This document shows positions 48,477 to 58,036 of a DNA stretch of 64,000 nt, in pieces (the stretch's first letter is position 1; the number at the start of each line of letters is the position of its first letter). The notes beneath the pieces were generated by a model that was not told the DNA's origin, searched no databases, and saw only the letters and a list, made by a program, of their open reading frames with translations. The translations under genes and the position numbers were made by a program. The stretch is from Halomonas sp. HL-48. GTDB lineage: Bacteria; Pseudomonadota; Gammaproteobacteria; Pseudomonadales; Halomonadaceae. The stretch is taken from NCBI RefSeq assembly GCF_001314875.1, contig NZ_LJZS01000011.1, positions 48,585 through 112,584 on the forward strand, read 5' to 3'.

Positions 48477-49661
48477 ATGCCTCATGCTCCTCAACTCAAG
48501 ATTCCCGCCACCTATATGCGTGGCGGCACCAGCAAAGGCGTGTTCTTTACGCTCAGCGAATTGCCCAAGGCCGCCCAACGGCCAGGGGAGGCGCGGGACA
48601 AGCTGCTGCTGAGAGTGATTGGCAGCCCCGACCCCTACGAAAAACAGATCGATGGCATGGGCGGGGCAACGTCCAGCACCAGCAAGGCGGTGATTCTGTC
48701 CAAGAGTGAATCCCCGGATCATGACGTCGATTATCTGTTTGGTCAGGTGACCATCGATAAACCGTTTGTCGATTGGAGCGGTAACTGCGGCAATCTATCG
48801 GCGGCGGTGGGGCCTTACGCGATTGCCAACGGCCTGGTGGACCCCTCGCGCGTGCCCGATAACGGCATGGCCGAGGTGCGTATCTGGCAGGTCAATATTG
48901 GCAAAACGATCGTTGCAAAGGTACCCATGACCGAGGGACAGGTGCAGGAAACCGGCGACTTCGAGCTCGACGGCGTGACCTTCCCTGCGGCTGAAATTCC
49001 GGTGGCGTTTATGGATCCGGCCGACGGTGAAGGGGCTATCTTCCCCACCGGCAACCTGGTGGATGATCTCGACGTGCCGGGCGTGGGGGTATTGAAAGCC
49101 ACGCTGATCAACGCGGGTATCCCGACGGTATTCATCGACGCCCAGGCGATCGGTTATACCGGCAAGGAGCTACAGGACGCCATCAATGGCGATGCCAAAG
49201 CACTGGCCATGTTCGAGACGATCCGCGCTCACGGCGGCGTTCGCATGGGGCTCATCAAGCACGTCGACGAGGCAGCCAACCGCCAGCACACGCCAAAAGT
49301 AGCCTTTGTGGCGCCGCCTGCAAGCTATACTGCCTCCAGTGGCAAAGCGGTGGATGGCGAGTCTATCGACCTGCTGGTCAGGGCCATGTCGATGGGCAAG
49401 ATGCACCACGCGATGATGGGCACCGCGGCCGTGGCCATCGCCGCCGCGGCCTCGATCAAGGGCACGCTGGTCAATGAGGCAGCGGGCGGTGGTGACCGCG
49501 ATGCAGTGACCTTCGGGCACCCCTCCGGGTCGTTGCGAGTGGGCGCGCAGGCCAGTCTGGTGGACGGTCGCTGGCAAATCGATAAAGCGGTAATGAGTCG
49601 CAGCGCGCGGGTCTTGATGGAGGGCAATGTGCGTGTGCCGGGGGATACGCTGAATCAGTAG
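48477..49661 (+). CDS. prpF: 2-Methylaconitate cis-trans isomerase
   Basis: The 394-residue protein starts MPHAPQLKIPATYMRGGTSKG, and the motif GTSKGVFF together with GNCGNLSAAVGPYAI and the later cysteine/lysine region identifies PrpF of the diaminopimelate-epimerase fold. It converts trans-2-methylaconitate made by AcnD to the cis form. It begins 15 bases after acnD; a TTG one codon earlier is possible. GGAGAG lies just ahead. Confidence 0.96.
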   Translation: MPHAPQLKIPATYMRGGTSKGVFFTLSELPKAAQRPGEARDKLLLRVIGSPDPYEKQIDGMGGATSSTSKAVILSKSESPDHDVDYLFGQVTIDKPFVDWSGNCGNLSAAVGPYAIANGLVDPSRVPDNGMAEVRIWQVNIGKTIVAKVPMTEGQVQETGDFELDGVTFPAAEIPVAFMDPADGEGAIFPTGNLVDDLDVPGVGVLKATLINAGIPTVFIDAQAIGYTGKELQDAINGDAKALAMFETIRAHGGVRMGLIKHVDEAANRQHTPKVAFVAPPASYTASSGKAVDGESIDLLVRAMSMGKMHHAMMGTAAVAIAAAASIKGTLVNEAAGGGDRDAVTFGHPSGSLRVGAQASLVDGRWQIDKAVMSRSARVLMEGNVRVPGDTLNQ

Positions 49662-49673
49662 GAGGGATAAGAC

Positions 49674-51161
49674 ATGCAGACCGCCGACGTTAATGAGCGT
49701 CCTGACTATGATCCAGAGCTGCAGGTGCTGGCCGATTACGTGCTCAACTATCGCACGCCCTCCGAGGAAGCGCTGACGACGGCGCGTTACTGCCTGATGG
49801 ATACGCTGGGCTGCGGACTGCTGGCGCTGCGCTTCCCGGCATGTTCCAAACACCTGGGCCCGCTGGTGGAAGGCACCGTGGTGCCGCACGGTGCCCGGGT
49901 GCCGGGCACCTCACTTCGCCTTGACCCGGCCAAAGCGGCCTGGGACATCGGTGCCATGGTGCGCTGGCTGGATTACAACGATACCTGGCTGGCCGCCGAG
50001 TGGGGGCACCCATCGGATAACTTGGGGGCGATTCTGGCAGTAGCGGATCACCTGTCCCAGAAGCGGGTGGCCGTCGGGGAGGATCCGCTGGTGATGGGCG
50101 ACGTGCTGCATGCCATGATCATGGCCCATGAAATTCAGGGTGTGCTGGCGCTGGACAATAGCTTCAACCGCGTGGGCCTTGACCACGTGGTGCTGGTGAA
50201 AGTGGCCTCAACCGCCGTTGTCGCCAAACTGATGGGCGCTGACCGTGAGCAACTGCTATCAGCGCTTTCCCACGCCTGGGTTGACGGCCAAAGCCTGCGC
50301 ACCTATCGCCACGCACCCAATGCCGGCTCGCGCAAGAGCTGGGCGGCTGGCGATGCCACCTCGCGCGCCGTGCGTCTGGCGGATATCGCCATGCGCGGCG
50401 AAATGGGCATCCCCAGCGCGCTGACGGCGCCGCAATGGGGGTTCTACGACGTGATGTTCAGCCACGTCAACAAGGACCTGAGCCTCAAGCCGGAAGGTGA
50501 ACGCAGGCTGCGTTTTCAGCGCGAGCTTAGCTGCTACGTGATGGAGAATATTCTCTTCAAGGTGGCCTTCCCAGCGGAATTTCACGCCCAGACTGCCTGT
50601 GAGGCGGCGGTGACGCTGCATCCGCAGGTGAGTAATCGTCTGTCGTCTATTGAACGCATCGTGATTACCACCCATGAGGCTGCCATTCGCATCATTTCCA
50701 AGACGGGCAAGCTCGCGAACCCCGCTGACCGCGATCACTGCCTGCAGTACATGGTCGCCGTGCCGCTCATGCAGGGAGCCCTGACCGCTGACCATTACGA
50801 GGATGACTTCCACGCTGCGCATCCGCTCATCGATCAACTGCGTGACAAAATGGTGGTGGATGAAGACCCCGATTACTCGCGGGACTACCACGACCCCGAC
50901 AAGCGCTCGATTGCCAACGCCGTCCAGGTGTTTTTCGATGATGGCACCTCGACCGACAAAGTAACGGTGGAATACCCCTTGGGGCACCGGCGGCGCCGCG
51001 ACGAAGGCTTGCCGCTGCTGCTGGATAAGTTTCAGCGCCACCTGGCCACGCGGTTTCCTGCGCACCGCTGCGAGGCGATCATGCACGCCTGCAGCGACCA
51101 GACGTCGCTTGCCGCAATGCCCGTTGATCGCTTTATGGCGCTCTGGGAAATGACGCCCTAA
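49674..51161 (+). CDS. prpD: 2-Methylcitrate dehydratase PrpD
   Basis: The 495-residue cofactor-independent dehydratase of the MmgE/PrpD family begins [42 protein letters not shown] sequence, [20 protein letters not shown] and [18 protein letters not shown] are typical. It has the same reaction as AcnD, so the operon carries two routes; the same pairing occurs in pseudomonads. AGGAGG lies seven bases upstream. It is the last gene of the operon. No prpE (propionyl-CoA synthetase) is present. Confidence 0.96.
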   Translation: MQTADVNERPDYDPELQVLADYVLNYRTPSEEALTTARYCLMDTLGCGLLALRFPACSKHLGPLVEGTVVPHGARVPGTSLRLDPAKAAWDIGAMVRWLDYNDTWLAAEWGHPSDNLGAILAVADHLSQKRVAVGEDPLVMGDVLHAMIMAHEIQGVLALDNSFNRVGLDHVVLVKVASTAVVAKLMGADREQLLSALSHAWVDGQSLRTYRHAPNAGSRKSWAAGDATSRAVRLADIAMRGEMGIPSALTAPQWGFYDVMFSHVNKDLSLKPEGERRLRFQRELSCYVMENILFKVAFPAEFHAQTACEAAVTLHPQVSNRLSSIERIVITTHEAAIRIISKTGKLANPADRDHCLQYMVAVPLMQGALTADHYEDDFHAAHPLIDQLRDKMVVDEDPDYSRDYHDPDKRSIANAVQVFFDDGTSTDKVTVEYPLGHRRRRDEGLPLLLDKFQRHLATRFPAHRCEAIMHACSDQTSLAAMPVDRFMALWEMTP

Positions 51162-51224
51162 ACGGCAAACCGCCCGGCGCGCTGACGCACTCGGGCGGTA
51201 TCCTCGTAACAGGGTGCTGAAGGG

Positions 51225-51509
51225 TTAGTCTTCAAACGTGACCTGGTCACGCATACGGTCGACAGTGGCGGGCCCGATGCCGCTGACGCGGGTAAGGTCA
51301 TCGGCATTTTCGAAGTCACCGTTGGCCTCACGCTCTTCGATAATGGCCTCAGCACGGCTGGGGCCAATGCCCGGAAGCTCATCAAGCAGCTCAGGGTCGG
51401 CGCTATTGACGTTAATCGGCGCGATGTCCTGGGCCAGAACGCTGCTCACGCCCCCGATGCCGGCGCTGAAGAGTAGTGCGGCGAAAAGTCCTTTCATTGG
51501 TAATTTCAT
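51225..51509 (-). CDS. ComEA-type helix-hairpin-helix protein
   Basis: The 94-residue protein has a signal sequence ending SSVLAQ and two helix-hairpin-helix motifs (INVNSADPELLDELPGIGPS and VSGIGPATVDRM). This small periplasmic form binds DNA in competence systems of related bacteria; no comEC or pilus gene is close by. A GC-rich inverted repeat (ACCGCCCG, CGGGCGGT) at 51169-51199 lies between it and prpD, but lacks a T tract. Confidence 0.88.
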   Translation of the reverse strand: MKLPMKGLFAALLFSAGIGGVSSVLAQDIAPINVNSADPELLDELPGIGPSRAEAIIEEREANGDFENADDLTRVSGIGPATVDRMRDQVTFED

Positions 51510-51685
51510 CCTAAGCCCCTAATGGTTATCTGTCCTGTGGTGATTGCTTGCGCGGGGAGTTGCCCCGCTGGTTTAACCCTAGCGAGGACGCTGGCAAGAT
51601 GCTGTCGGAAATTAGCGATACGTGATGTAGGCAAAATGCTACACGTGTATGGCAAAAGGCTTACATAGCCGGCCGGGGTGGCTGA

Positions 51686-51691
51686 TATAAT
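51686..51691 (+). promoter_or_regulatory. Likely -10 box of pyrF
   Basis: TATAAT matches the -10 consensus and ends 25 bases before the pyrF start; TTACAT lies 19 bases further upstream as a weak -35. Confidence 0.35.
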
Positions 51692-51716
51692 TGGCGAAAA
51701 TAGCTGGGAGCTTGGC

Positions 51717-52424
51717 ATGGCTGTAACCGAATCACCGCTGATCATTGCACTGGACTATCCTTCGTTGGACGCAGCGCTGTGTATGGCGGATCAGCTGGAT
51801 CCTTCACGCTGTCGCCTCAAGGTCGGCAAAGAGCTGTTCACTCGCAGTGGCCCGGCGGTGCTCGAAGCGTTGCATGGGCGCGGGTTCGAGGTATTTCTGG
51901 ATCTTAAATTCCACGATATTCCCAATACGGTGGCAAGTGCTGTCGAGGCAGCGGCGGAGCAGGGCGTATGGATGGTTAACGTGCACGCCAGCGGTGGCCG
52001 GGCCATGATGGAAACTGCGGCGGCACGCCTGGCACAGCAGCGGCTCGAGACGCGGTTAATCGCCGTCACGGTGCTGACCAGCATGCAGGCAAGTGACCTG
52101 GCCGAGGTGGGTGTATCGTCGCCGCTCGACGAGCAGGTGGCGCAACTGGCCCAGTTGGCGAAGCAGAGCGGCTTGCATGGCGTGGTGTGCTCGGCCCATG
52201 AGTCGGCCAGGATAGCGTCGCTATGCGGTGATGCGTTCTTGAAGGTGACGCCTGGCATTCGGCCTGAGTTTGCCGCGGCTAATGATCAACAGCGGATCAT
52301 GACGCCCAGGGAGGCGATGCAGGCGGGCAGCACGCACCTGGTGGTCGGACGACCGGTGACGCAGGCGGAAAACCCGATGGACGCCTTGGCAGCTATCGAG
52401 GCTGAGCTGGGCGGCGGAGCGTAA
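51717..52424 (+). CDS. pyrF: Orotidine 5'-phosphate decarboxylase
   Basis: The 235-residue TIM-barrel enzyme makes UMP from OMP. It starts [21 protein letters not shown] and carries the catalytic [12 protein letters not shown] (Asp-Lys-Asp tetrad), [16 protein letters not shown] and [13 protein letters not shown] lies upstream of the chosen ATG. It converges on lapB with a 12-base gap. The pyrF/lapAB/ihfB association is common in gammaproteobacteria, though there pyrF is often codirectional with lapAB. Confidence 0.97.
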   Translation: MAVTESPLIIALDYPSLDAALCMADQLDPSRCRLKVGKELFTRSGPAVLEALHGRGFEVFLDLKFHDIPNTVASAVEAAAEQGVWMVNVHASGGRAMMETAAARLAQQRLETRLIAVTVLTSMQASDLAEVGVSSPLDEQVAQLAQLAKQSGLHGVVCSAHESARIASLCGDAFLKVTPGIRPEFAAANDQQRIMTPREAMQAGSTHLVVGRPVTQAENPMDALAAIEAELGGGA

Positions 52425-52436
52425 GAGACGCCAGCC

Positions 52437-53636
52437 CTACTCGCCTTCCACGCCGATAATCGGCTTGATGGTGCCCCAGTAGCGGCAGGTGGGGCACTGC
52501 CATTGCAGGGCTTCGCTGGTAAAACCACAGCGCAGACAGCGGTGGCGAGGGCGGTCCTGAAGTAAGGCTTCGGTATGATACTTGAGCAGCAGCAGGCGCT
52601 TGTCGGGGGCGTCCCGCCCCTGTAGGCGCTGGCTTTCCATATATAGATCCACCAGATAGTTAAGCCCGCGCAAGCTGGGTGCCTGGCTGAGCAGCTCCCC
52701 GGTCACGCCAATGGCGGTGTCGACCCCATCCCGATGATGAACCAGCTCACCGAGCTCGATAATCAAGCTGGTGTAGGGCGCCACCTTGATCAGCCGCTGT
52801 AGGTGAGCCTCTAAGCCGTCTTCGTCATCGTTGCGCAGGTAGGCGCGCTTGAGGGCGGGCAGCATGGTCGGGAGGTGGTCGCTATCCTGATCCAGCACGC
52901 GCGCCAGGCGGTCAATGGCCTGGGCGTAATGGGCATTATCCATTTCCAGTTCGGCGAGGATCAGGTTGGCCCGTACACACTGTGGGTCCAGCTGCAGGGC
53001 CTTCTTGAGGTGGCGTTTGGCGAGCGCCCGGCTGGCATTGTCGGTTGCCAGTGTCGCCAGCTCACACTGCCAGTGGGCCGCCGCCCGACGTATGTTGGGG
53101 TACTGTTTGAAAAGCGGCGCGGCGGTGTCAAAGGCGCCCTGCCAGTCTTTTTCGCGCTCCAGCAAATCGATCAGCAGGCGCTTGGCGGGGTAGCGCAGCT
53201 CGCTGTCGTGGTTTTGTTCGAGCAGCGTTCTGAGCAGCCGTTGAGCGCGGTCATGGACACCCAGCGTGACGAAGTCGCGCGCCAGTTCCAGCTGTACTTT
53301 TGCGTTGGTGGCGTCAGACAGGGCCGGTCGTGCCAGCAGGTTCTGGTGAATGCTGACGGCCTTGTCTGCCTCGCCGCGGGAGCGGAACAGCTTGCCCAGG
53401 GTGATATGGGTCTCGACCGTATCGCTGTTGACGTCCAGCGCGTTGATGAAGGTGTTGATGGCTTCGTCGGGCTGCTCATTGAGAAGGTAGTTGAGCCCGA
53501 CGAAGTAGTCCCGGGAAAGGCCGCTGTGGGTCGGTGTCGCTCGTTCGCGTGAGCGTCGAGCCGCCTGTCGGAAGCCGAGTCCGTAGCCAATCGCAATGGC
53601 GACAAAAATAACGCCCAGCAGCGCAATATCCAGCAT
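52437..53636 (-). CDS. lapB: Lipopolysaccharide assembly protein B
   Basis: The 399-residue protein has an N-terminal membrane helix (residues 2-16), a series of TPR repeats through about residue 350 and a C-terminal rubredoxin-like zinc ribbon, CLRCGFTSEALQWQCPTCRYWG. LapB recruits LpxC to FtsH and so controls lipid A synthesis. Its ATG directly follows the lapA stop codon, indicating coupling. Confidence 0.95.
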   Translation of the reverse strand: MLDIALLGVIFVAIAIGYGLGFRQAARRSRERATPTHSGLSRDYFVGLNYLLNEQPDEAINTFINALDVNSDTVETHITLGKLFRSRGEADKAVSIHQNLLARPALSDATNAKVQLELARDFVTLGVHDRAQRLLRTLLEQNHDSELRYPAKRLLIDLLEREKDWQGAFDTAAPLFKQYPNIRRAAAHWQCELATLATDNASRALAKRHLKKALQLDPQCVRANLILAELEMDNAHYAQAIDRLARVLDQDSDHLPTMLPALKRAYLRNDDEDGLEAHLQRLIKVAPYTSLIIELGELVHHRDGVDTAIGVTGELLSQAPSLRGLNYLVDLYMESQRLQGRDAPDKRLLLLKYHTEALLQDRPRHRCLRCGFTSEALQWQCPTCRYWGTIKPIIGVEGE

Positions 53637-53942
53637 TTAAGCCAGTTCCTTAAACTCCTGAGTGCGAAGCTGGTCAAGTTCCTTGCGTTGTTGTTTGCTA
53701 TGCCGTTCGCTGCGCGCCAGTCTTGCCTTCAGGCGAATGTAGACGCCCATCATGGCAAGCATGCCGATCAGCACACCAAACGTCAGCGTTGCCAGCAGCC
53801 AGACGGAGAGTGAAATGGCAGGCAACTCCAGCCATATCAGGTTCAACGCGATAGCCTGCTGGTTATTAACCGCAAACAAAATGCCTACCAGCAGCACTAT
53901 CAGCAAAACGACGGCCAGAATCAGCCCTTTGATCCAACGCAT
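53637..53942 (-). CDS. lapA: LapA-domain (DUF1049) membrane protein
   Basis: The 101-residue protein has two transmembrane helices (about 6-22 and 45-65) with NNQQAIALNLIWLELPAISLSVWLL between, and a charged cytoplasmic tail. It is the usual partner gene of lapB and ends one base before it starts. It sits 125 bases downstream of ihfB on the same strand. Confidence 0.93.
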   Translation of the reverse strand: MRWIKGLILAVVLLIVLLVGILFAVNNQQAIALNLIWLELPAISLSVWLLATLTFGVLIGMLAMMGVYIRLKARLARSERHSKQQRKELDQLRTQEFKELA

Positions 53943-54067
53943 GAGAGGTTCCTAATCAGTAGCTTTCACGGTAGTACCATTGTGTACGAGTCGCTGGCCG
54001 GCGTCATCCCAAAGAAGGTATGAAACCGCATTTAATGACCGACACAAGGTCATACCGCCTTGACACA

Positions 54068-54364
54068 TCAATACCCCAAGGCGCGGCTGGCATCGACCTG
54101 TTCGCGTAATTCCTTGCCCGGCTTGAAATGGGGGACGTATTTTCCGTCGAGCTCCACGGGTTCTCCAGTTTTCGGGTTGCGCCCGGTACGGGGCTCGCGG
54201 TAGTGCAGCGAAAAGCTCCCAAAGCCTCGAATCTCCACGCGCCCGCCGTTGGCCAGGGCGTCCGTCATATCGTCGAGAATAATGCGTACCGCCGTCTCCA
54301 CTTCCTTTGCCGACAGCTCGGGCTGGTGCATGGCAATTTGTTCGATTAATTCAGATTTGGTCAT
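54068..54364 (-). CDS. ihfB: Integration host factor subunit beta
   Basis: The 98-residue DNA-bending protein begins [18 protein letters not shown] and contains [30 protein letters not shown] with the arm proline (in NPKTG) that inserts into the minor groove. Its partner is IhfA. In many gammaproteobacteria ihfB follows rpsA directly; here the divergent sdhE lies upstream and rpsA is absent, so ihfB must depend on its own promoter in the 207-base gap. Confidence 0.97.
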   Translation of the reverse strand: MTKSELIEQIAMHQPELSAKEVETAVRIILDDMTDALANGGRVEIRGFGSFSLHYREPRTGRNPKTGEPVELDGKYVPHFKPGKELREQVDASRALGY

Positions 54365-54571
54365 CGGTTAGCTCCCTGCGGACGTTGAAGGCCGATCAAG
54401 ACGGCCTTTCTGTCACCTTACTCAGCATACTGCGCAATCGGGGATAAAACAATTTAGATAAAACAAGGTACTACAATCGATAATAGCATAGGACACGCCG
54501 GGCGCTGGCGCGACCCTGTGGCTTAGGTATACTGGGCGTTCATTCCCTTATTTACCCAAGAGAGGCCAACG

Positions 54572-54865
54572 TTGAGCGACGACATATCCCCAGCCGCTAT
54601 CAACCGCAAGCGACTATATTGGCACTCACGTAGAGGTATGTGGGAGTTGGACCTGCTGCTGATCCCCTTTCTGGAGCAGCGCTATGACCAGCTTGAAGCG
54701 GATGATCAGCACGCGTTTCAGCAGCTCATCGATGAAGAGGATCAGGATTTGTTTGGCTGGCTGATGCGCCGTGAGTGGCCCGAGGATCCCAGGCTGCGCC
54801 GTGTCGTCAAGATGATCGTAGAGCATGCCGAAAGCACCGATAATTCTGCCTATCGAACGCTCTAG
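54572..54865 (+). CDS. sdhE: Succinate dehydrogenase flavinylation factor SdhE
   Basis: The 97-residue protein carries the conserved RRGMWELD (RGxxE) motif followed by LIDEEDQDLFGWLM, features of SdhE, which attaches FAD to SdhA. The start is TTG, fixed by AGAGAGG upstream and by the family N terminus. It overlaps ygfX by 41 bases, as in related genomes. Confidence 0.94.
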   Translation: MSDDISPAAINRKRLYWHSRRGMWELDLLLIPFLEQRYDQLEADDQHAFQQLIDEEDQDLFGWLMRREWPEDPRLRRVVKMIVEHAESTDNSAYRTL

Positions 54866-55223
54866 GGTTTGGTGGGGGCTGCACGGCAGCCTGCTGTTGG
54901 GGCTGGCCGTGATGGTCACGGCCCTCGTCGGCTGGTGGGCGGGGGCGCTGGTGATGCTTGTAGGGAGTGGTTGTCTGTGGCGCAGTATCATGCGCCTGCC
55001 CCGCGGTACCCTTTATCTACTGCCGCGCGCCGAGGGTCCGCTAGGCCGCTGGCTGTTGCCCCAGGGCGAACTCGATGACGCCTTGCCCGTTCGCTGTGAT
55101 TACCTGACGCCGTGGCTGGTCGGGCTCAAGGTCGGCCCCCAGCGTGTCTGGCTCTGGCCGGACAGCCTGCCCGCCGAAGCGCACCGAGCGGTGCGCCGAT
55201 TGTTCCATTCCCCCGGTCGTTAA
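54825..55223 (+). CDS. YgfX (CptA) family membrane protein
   Basis: The 132-residue protein starts MPKAPIILPIERSRVWW and has two transmembrane helices near residues 22-58 with a C-terminal soluble domain. Its place next to sdhE, with overlap, supports YgfX, a membrane protein reported as a partner of SdhE and in E. coli as the CptA toxin of the MreB/FtsZ-directed type. It converges on nadB with a 24-base gap. Toxin activity here is not shown. Confidence 0.78.
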   Translation: MPKAPIILPIERSRVWWGLHGSLLLGLAVMVTALVGWWAGALVMLVGSGCLWRSIMRLPRGTLYLLPRAEGPLGRWLLPQGELDDALPVRCDYLTPWLVGLKVGPQRVWLWPDSLPAEAHRAVRRLFHSPGR

Positions 55224-55247
55224 GCTCTGCCACAGCTATCTTTTATG

Positions 55248-56828
55248 TTAATGCGTTGCCAAATCATCCAGGGTCAGCCGCGATGGCTGACTGCGCTCGG
55301 CGTGGTCGGGCCAGTCCGTGGTGAAGTGCAATCCTCTGGATTCATGGCGCTGCTGCGCGGCGATGACCGTCAAGCGGGCAAGGTTGGTCATCTGCTGCAA
55401 GCGTTGTAATTCGGCGGTCATCCGCGTCGCGCTGAGCTCGGTGAGGGTGGTGGTGATCTCATTGAGGGTGGCGTTGGCGGCCGCAAGGCCGGCAGCACTT
55501 CGTACGATGGCCACGTGCTGACTCATGGTAGCGCGGAGCTGCTGGCGAAGCGCCGCCACCTGAGTGTCGATGACGTCCTCGACGGCGAGCAAGGCGGGCA
55601 GATTAACGTCGAACTGCCGTTGAACGGGCGCGGCTGACTGAATGGCGTGCGCGCAGCTGCGGGCAAAGACCAGGCATTCGAGCAGCGAATTGCTGGCCAT
55701 GCGATTGGCACCATGCAGCCCGGTGCAGGCGGTTTCGCCGATAGCGAACAGCCCTGGTACGCCGGTAGCGCCGGTGAGATCCGTGGCGACACCGCCACAG
55801 CTATAGTGGGCGGCAGGCACCACCGGAATGGGCTGCTGGGTAATGTCGATACCACGCGATGCGCAGTGGGCCTGAATGGTCGGGAAGTGGTGATGAATGG
55901 CCTCCACGCCCAGGTGGCGGACGTCCAGCCAGACATGGGGCAGCGCCTGTTGCTGTATTTGAGCATCGATAGCGCGCGCCACCACATCGCGTGGAGCGAG
56001 TTCCGCTCTGGCGTCGAGTGCCGGCATAAAGCGCTCGCCGGCTGCGTTGAGCAAGTGGCCGCCTTCGCCACGTACGGCTTCGCTGATCAGAAACGCTGGC
56101 CCCTCGGGGTCGTAAAGGCAGGTGGGGTGAAACTGCTGAAACTCCAGGTTCATCAGGGTAGCGCCCAGCTCCGCCGCCATGATCATGCCTTCACCGCTGC
56201 TTGGGGCGGGGGTAGTGGTGTGCAGGTAAAGGCCGCTGGCGCCCCCGGTTGCCAGCACCGTGTGGCGCGCCGTCAAGGCATGCCATTGCTGCTGCTCGTC
56301 AAGCGCGTAGGCGCCTACGCATGCGCCTTGGTCATCCTGGAGTAATCCCGCCACGCTTAAGTGGTGGTACTGGCGAATATTGGGATGGGCCTTGACGCGT
56401 TGTAACAGCGTGTCCACCACGGCGCGACCGGTGGCGTCGTCGGCGTGGATGATGCGTCGGGCGTTATGCCCCCCTTCACGGGTCAGGTGAAACGGGTAAC
56501 GGGCATTGTCGGTATGATCTGGGGTGAAGGGGACGCCGCTATCAATCAGCCAGGCGATGGCCTCGGGGCCGTTTTCGACCGTGAAGCGCACCGCCGCTTC
56601 ATCGCACAGTCCATCGCCGGCTATCAGGGTGTCGTTGACGTGGGCGTCGACATGGTCGTCGGGCGAGAGCACCGCGGCAATTCCGCCCTGCGCCCAGCGG
56701 CTCGCCCCCTTGTCGTCCTGAGCCGGGCGTATCAGCGCAACGCTGTGCGTGTCGGCGATCGTCAGGGCTAGGGTCAAGCCGGCAACGCCGCCACCGATGA
56801 TCAAAATATCCGAGGAGGGCGTTGTCAT
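55248..56828 (-). CDS. nadB: L-aspartate oxidase
   Basis: The 526-residue FAD enzyme oxidises L-aspartate to iminoaspartate in NAD synthesis. It shows IIGGGVAGLTLAL, ASRWAQGGIAAVL, MNLEFQQFHPTCLYDPE, HYSCGGVATDLTGATGVPGLFAIGE and GANRMASNSLLECLVF. The length is normal. It lies upstream of no nad gene in the window. The 200-base gap toward the tRNA cluster shows no clear terminator. Confidence 0.96.
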   Translation of the reverse strand: MTTPSSDILIIGGGVAGLTLALTIADTHSVALIRPAQDDKGASRWAQGGIAAVLSPDDHVDAHVNDTLIAGDGLCDEAAVRFTVENGPEAIAWLIDSGVPFTPDHTDNARYPFHLTREGGHNARRIIHADDATGRAVVDTLLQRVKAHPNIRQYHHLSVAGLLQDDQGACVGAYALDEQQQWHALTARHTVLATGGASGLYLHTTTPAPSSGEGMIMAAELGATLMNLEFQQFHPTCLYDPEGPAFLISEAVRGEGGHLLNAAGERFMPALDARAELAPRDVVARAIDAQIQQQALPHVWLDVRHLGVEAIHHHFPTIQAHCASRGIDITQQPIPVVPAAHYSCGGVATDLTGATGVPGLFAIGETACTGLHGANRMASNSLLECLVFARSCAHAIQSAAPVQRQFDVNLPALLAVEDVIDTQVAALRQQLRATMSQHVAIVRSAAGLAAANATLNEITTTLTELSATRMTAELQRLQQMTNLARLTVIAAQQRHESRGLHFTTDWPDHAERSQPSRLTLDDLATH

Positions 56829-57029
56829 GGTGGCTCCTTAGCAGGCGTTACCTAAACAGCCCATCGAGGTGGCCAGCGGTGGCTGATAATCGTTGGGCGA
56901 AGGCAGGCATGATAGCGCGGTGTCGGACAGATGGCGATGACGCGCCACTGAAAAATCCAACGATGCGGGTGACGACAGGGTGATGCTAGCGACTGAAAAA
57001 CGGGGAGTAATCGGGAGGGAATTCTATAA

Positions 57030-57116
57030 TGGTGCCCGGAGCCGGACTTGAACCGGCACGGGGTTGCCCCCGAGAGATTTTAAGTCTCTTGCGTCTACCA
57101 ATTTCGCCATCCGGGC
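57030..57116 (-). tRNA. tRNA-Leu (anticodon TAA)
   Basis: The minus strand reads GCCCGGAT, an A-box-like D arm, anticodon TAA in ACTTAAAAT, a long variable arm (CGGGGGCAACCCCG) and a T arm GGTTCAAGTCC, ending with encoded CCA. Acceptor pairs GCCCGG/CCGGGC are perfect. It is the third tRNA of the Gly-Cys-Leu cluster downstream of pgsA, the arrangement known as glyW-cysT-leuZ in E. coli. Confidence 0.96.
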
Positions 57117-57148
57117 AGCGCAACGACGGGCATCGGTGCACAGAAAAG

Positions 57149-57222
57149 TGGAGGCTGGAGTCGGAATCGAACCGGCGTACACGGAGTTGCAGTCCGCTGC
57201 ATAACCACTCTGCCATCCAGCC
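57149..57222 (-). tRNA. tRNA-Cys (anticodon GCA)
   Basis: The minus strand reads GGCTGGATGG, anticodon GCA in ACTGCAACT, T arm GGTTCGATTCC and terminal CCA, with perfect acceptor pairs GGCTGGA/TCCAGCC and the U discriminator expected for tRNA-Cys. It lies between the Gly and Leu tRNA genes. Confidence 0.96.
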
Positions 57223-57234
57223 TCATTGAGTCGT

Positions 57235-57309
57235 TGGAGCGGGAAAGGAGATTCGAACTCCCGACCCTCGCCTTGGCAAGGCGATGCTCTACCACTGAGC
57301 TATTCCCGC
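57235..57309 (-). tRNA. tRNA-Gly (anticodon GCC)
   Basis: The minus strand reads GCGGGAATAGCTCAGT, anticodon GCC in CTTGCCAAGG, T arm GAGTTCGAATCTC and encoded CCA. It is the first gene of the tRNA operon and has a near-consensus promoter 15 bases upstream. Confidence 0.96.
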
Positions 57310-57324
57310 TCGACTCGAGGGCGA

Positions 57325-57352
57325 ATTATACGCAACGCATTTAGCTTGTCAA
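57325..57352 (-). promoter_or_regulatory. Sigma-70 promoter of the tRNA-Gly-Cys-Leu operon
   Basis: On the minus strand TTGACA (57352-57347) and TATAAT (57330-57325) are both exact consensus boxes, separated by 16 bases. They end 15 bases before tRNA-Gly. The discriminator TCGCCCTCG is GC-rich, as in growth-rate-controlled stable RNA promoters. Confidence 0.9.
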
Positions 57353-57393
57353 TCAAACATTTTGTGGCCGGCCTGCTTTTGCGAATCAGCCAC

Positions 57394-57942
57394 TTACATA
57401 GAGCGGCTGAGGTGCGGCCAGGCGGATTTCAGGTATTGGATCATCGACCAGAGCGTCAGTATGGCCGCGGCGTACAGAATGACTACGCCAAGCTGTGCCA
57501 GCGGGTGTTCCGGGGAAAACGCCAGCAGCACCAGCAAAGCCACCATCTGCAGGGTGGTCTTGAGCTTGCCGATCCACGAGACGGCCACCATGCCTCGCTT
57601 GCCCATCTCCGCCATCCACTCGCGCAGCGCTGAAATGACAATTTCACGGCCGATGATGACCAGTGCGGGTAGCGTTAATATCAGCGTGTCGAAGCGTTCA
57701 ATCAGCAGTGCTAGCGCGACGACGACCATGAGCTTGTCGGCCACCGGGTCCAGAAAGGCCCCAAACGGCGTGGACTGATTCCAGCGGCGTGCCAGATAGC
57801 CGTCCAGCCAGTCGGTTATGGACGCTAGCCCAAACAGGCCGGCGGCGATAGGCATGCTCCAGCTGAAGGGCAGATAAAACAGCACCACCAGCAGGGGGAT
57901 GAACGCGATTCTAGCGAGCGTCAGGATGTTGGGTATATTCAT
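57394..57942 (-). CDS. pgsA: CDP-diacylglycerol-glycerol-3-phosphate 3-phosphatidyltransferase
   Basis: The 182-residue inner-membrane enzyme makes phosphatidylglycerol phosphate. It carries the CDP-alcohol phosphotransferase motif DWLDGYLARRWNQSTPFGAFLDPVADK and about five hydrophobic helices. It lies between uvrC and the tRNA cluster, the same order as in E. coli (uvrY-uvrC-pgsA-glyW-cysT-leuZ). A 94-base gap follows uvrC. Confidence 0.97.
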   Translation of the reverse strand: MNIPNILTLARIAFIPLLVVLFYLPFSWSMPIAAGLFGLASITDWLDGYLARRWNQSTPFGAFLDPVADKLMVVVALALLIERFDTLILTLPALVIIGREIVISALREWMAEMGKRGMVAVSWIGKLKTTLQMVALLVLLAFSPEHPLAQLGVVILYAAAILTLWSMIQYLKSAWPHLSRSM

Positions 57943-58036
57943 CGCGAGGTGCGATCCTTGCCGTGGAGTCGTGGAAACAAAAGGTGTGGCGCTATTCTAT
58001 CTGCCTTGGCCGATGGCATCCATGTCCGCGATGCGT

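Noticed and set aside
51169..51199. Hairpin ACCGCCCG/CGGGCGGT between prpD and the ComEA-like gene as a terminator
   Set aside because: The stem is good but no T run follows on either strand, so intrinsic termination is not supported.
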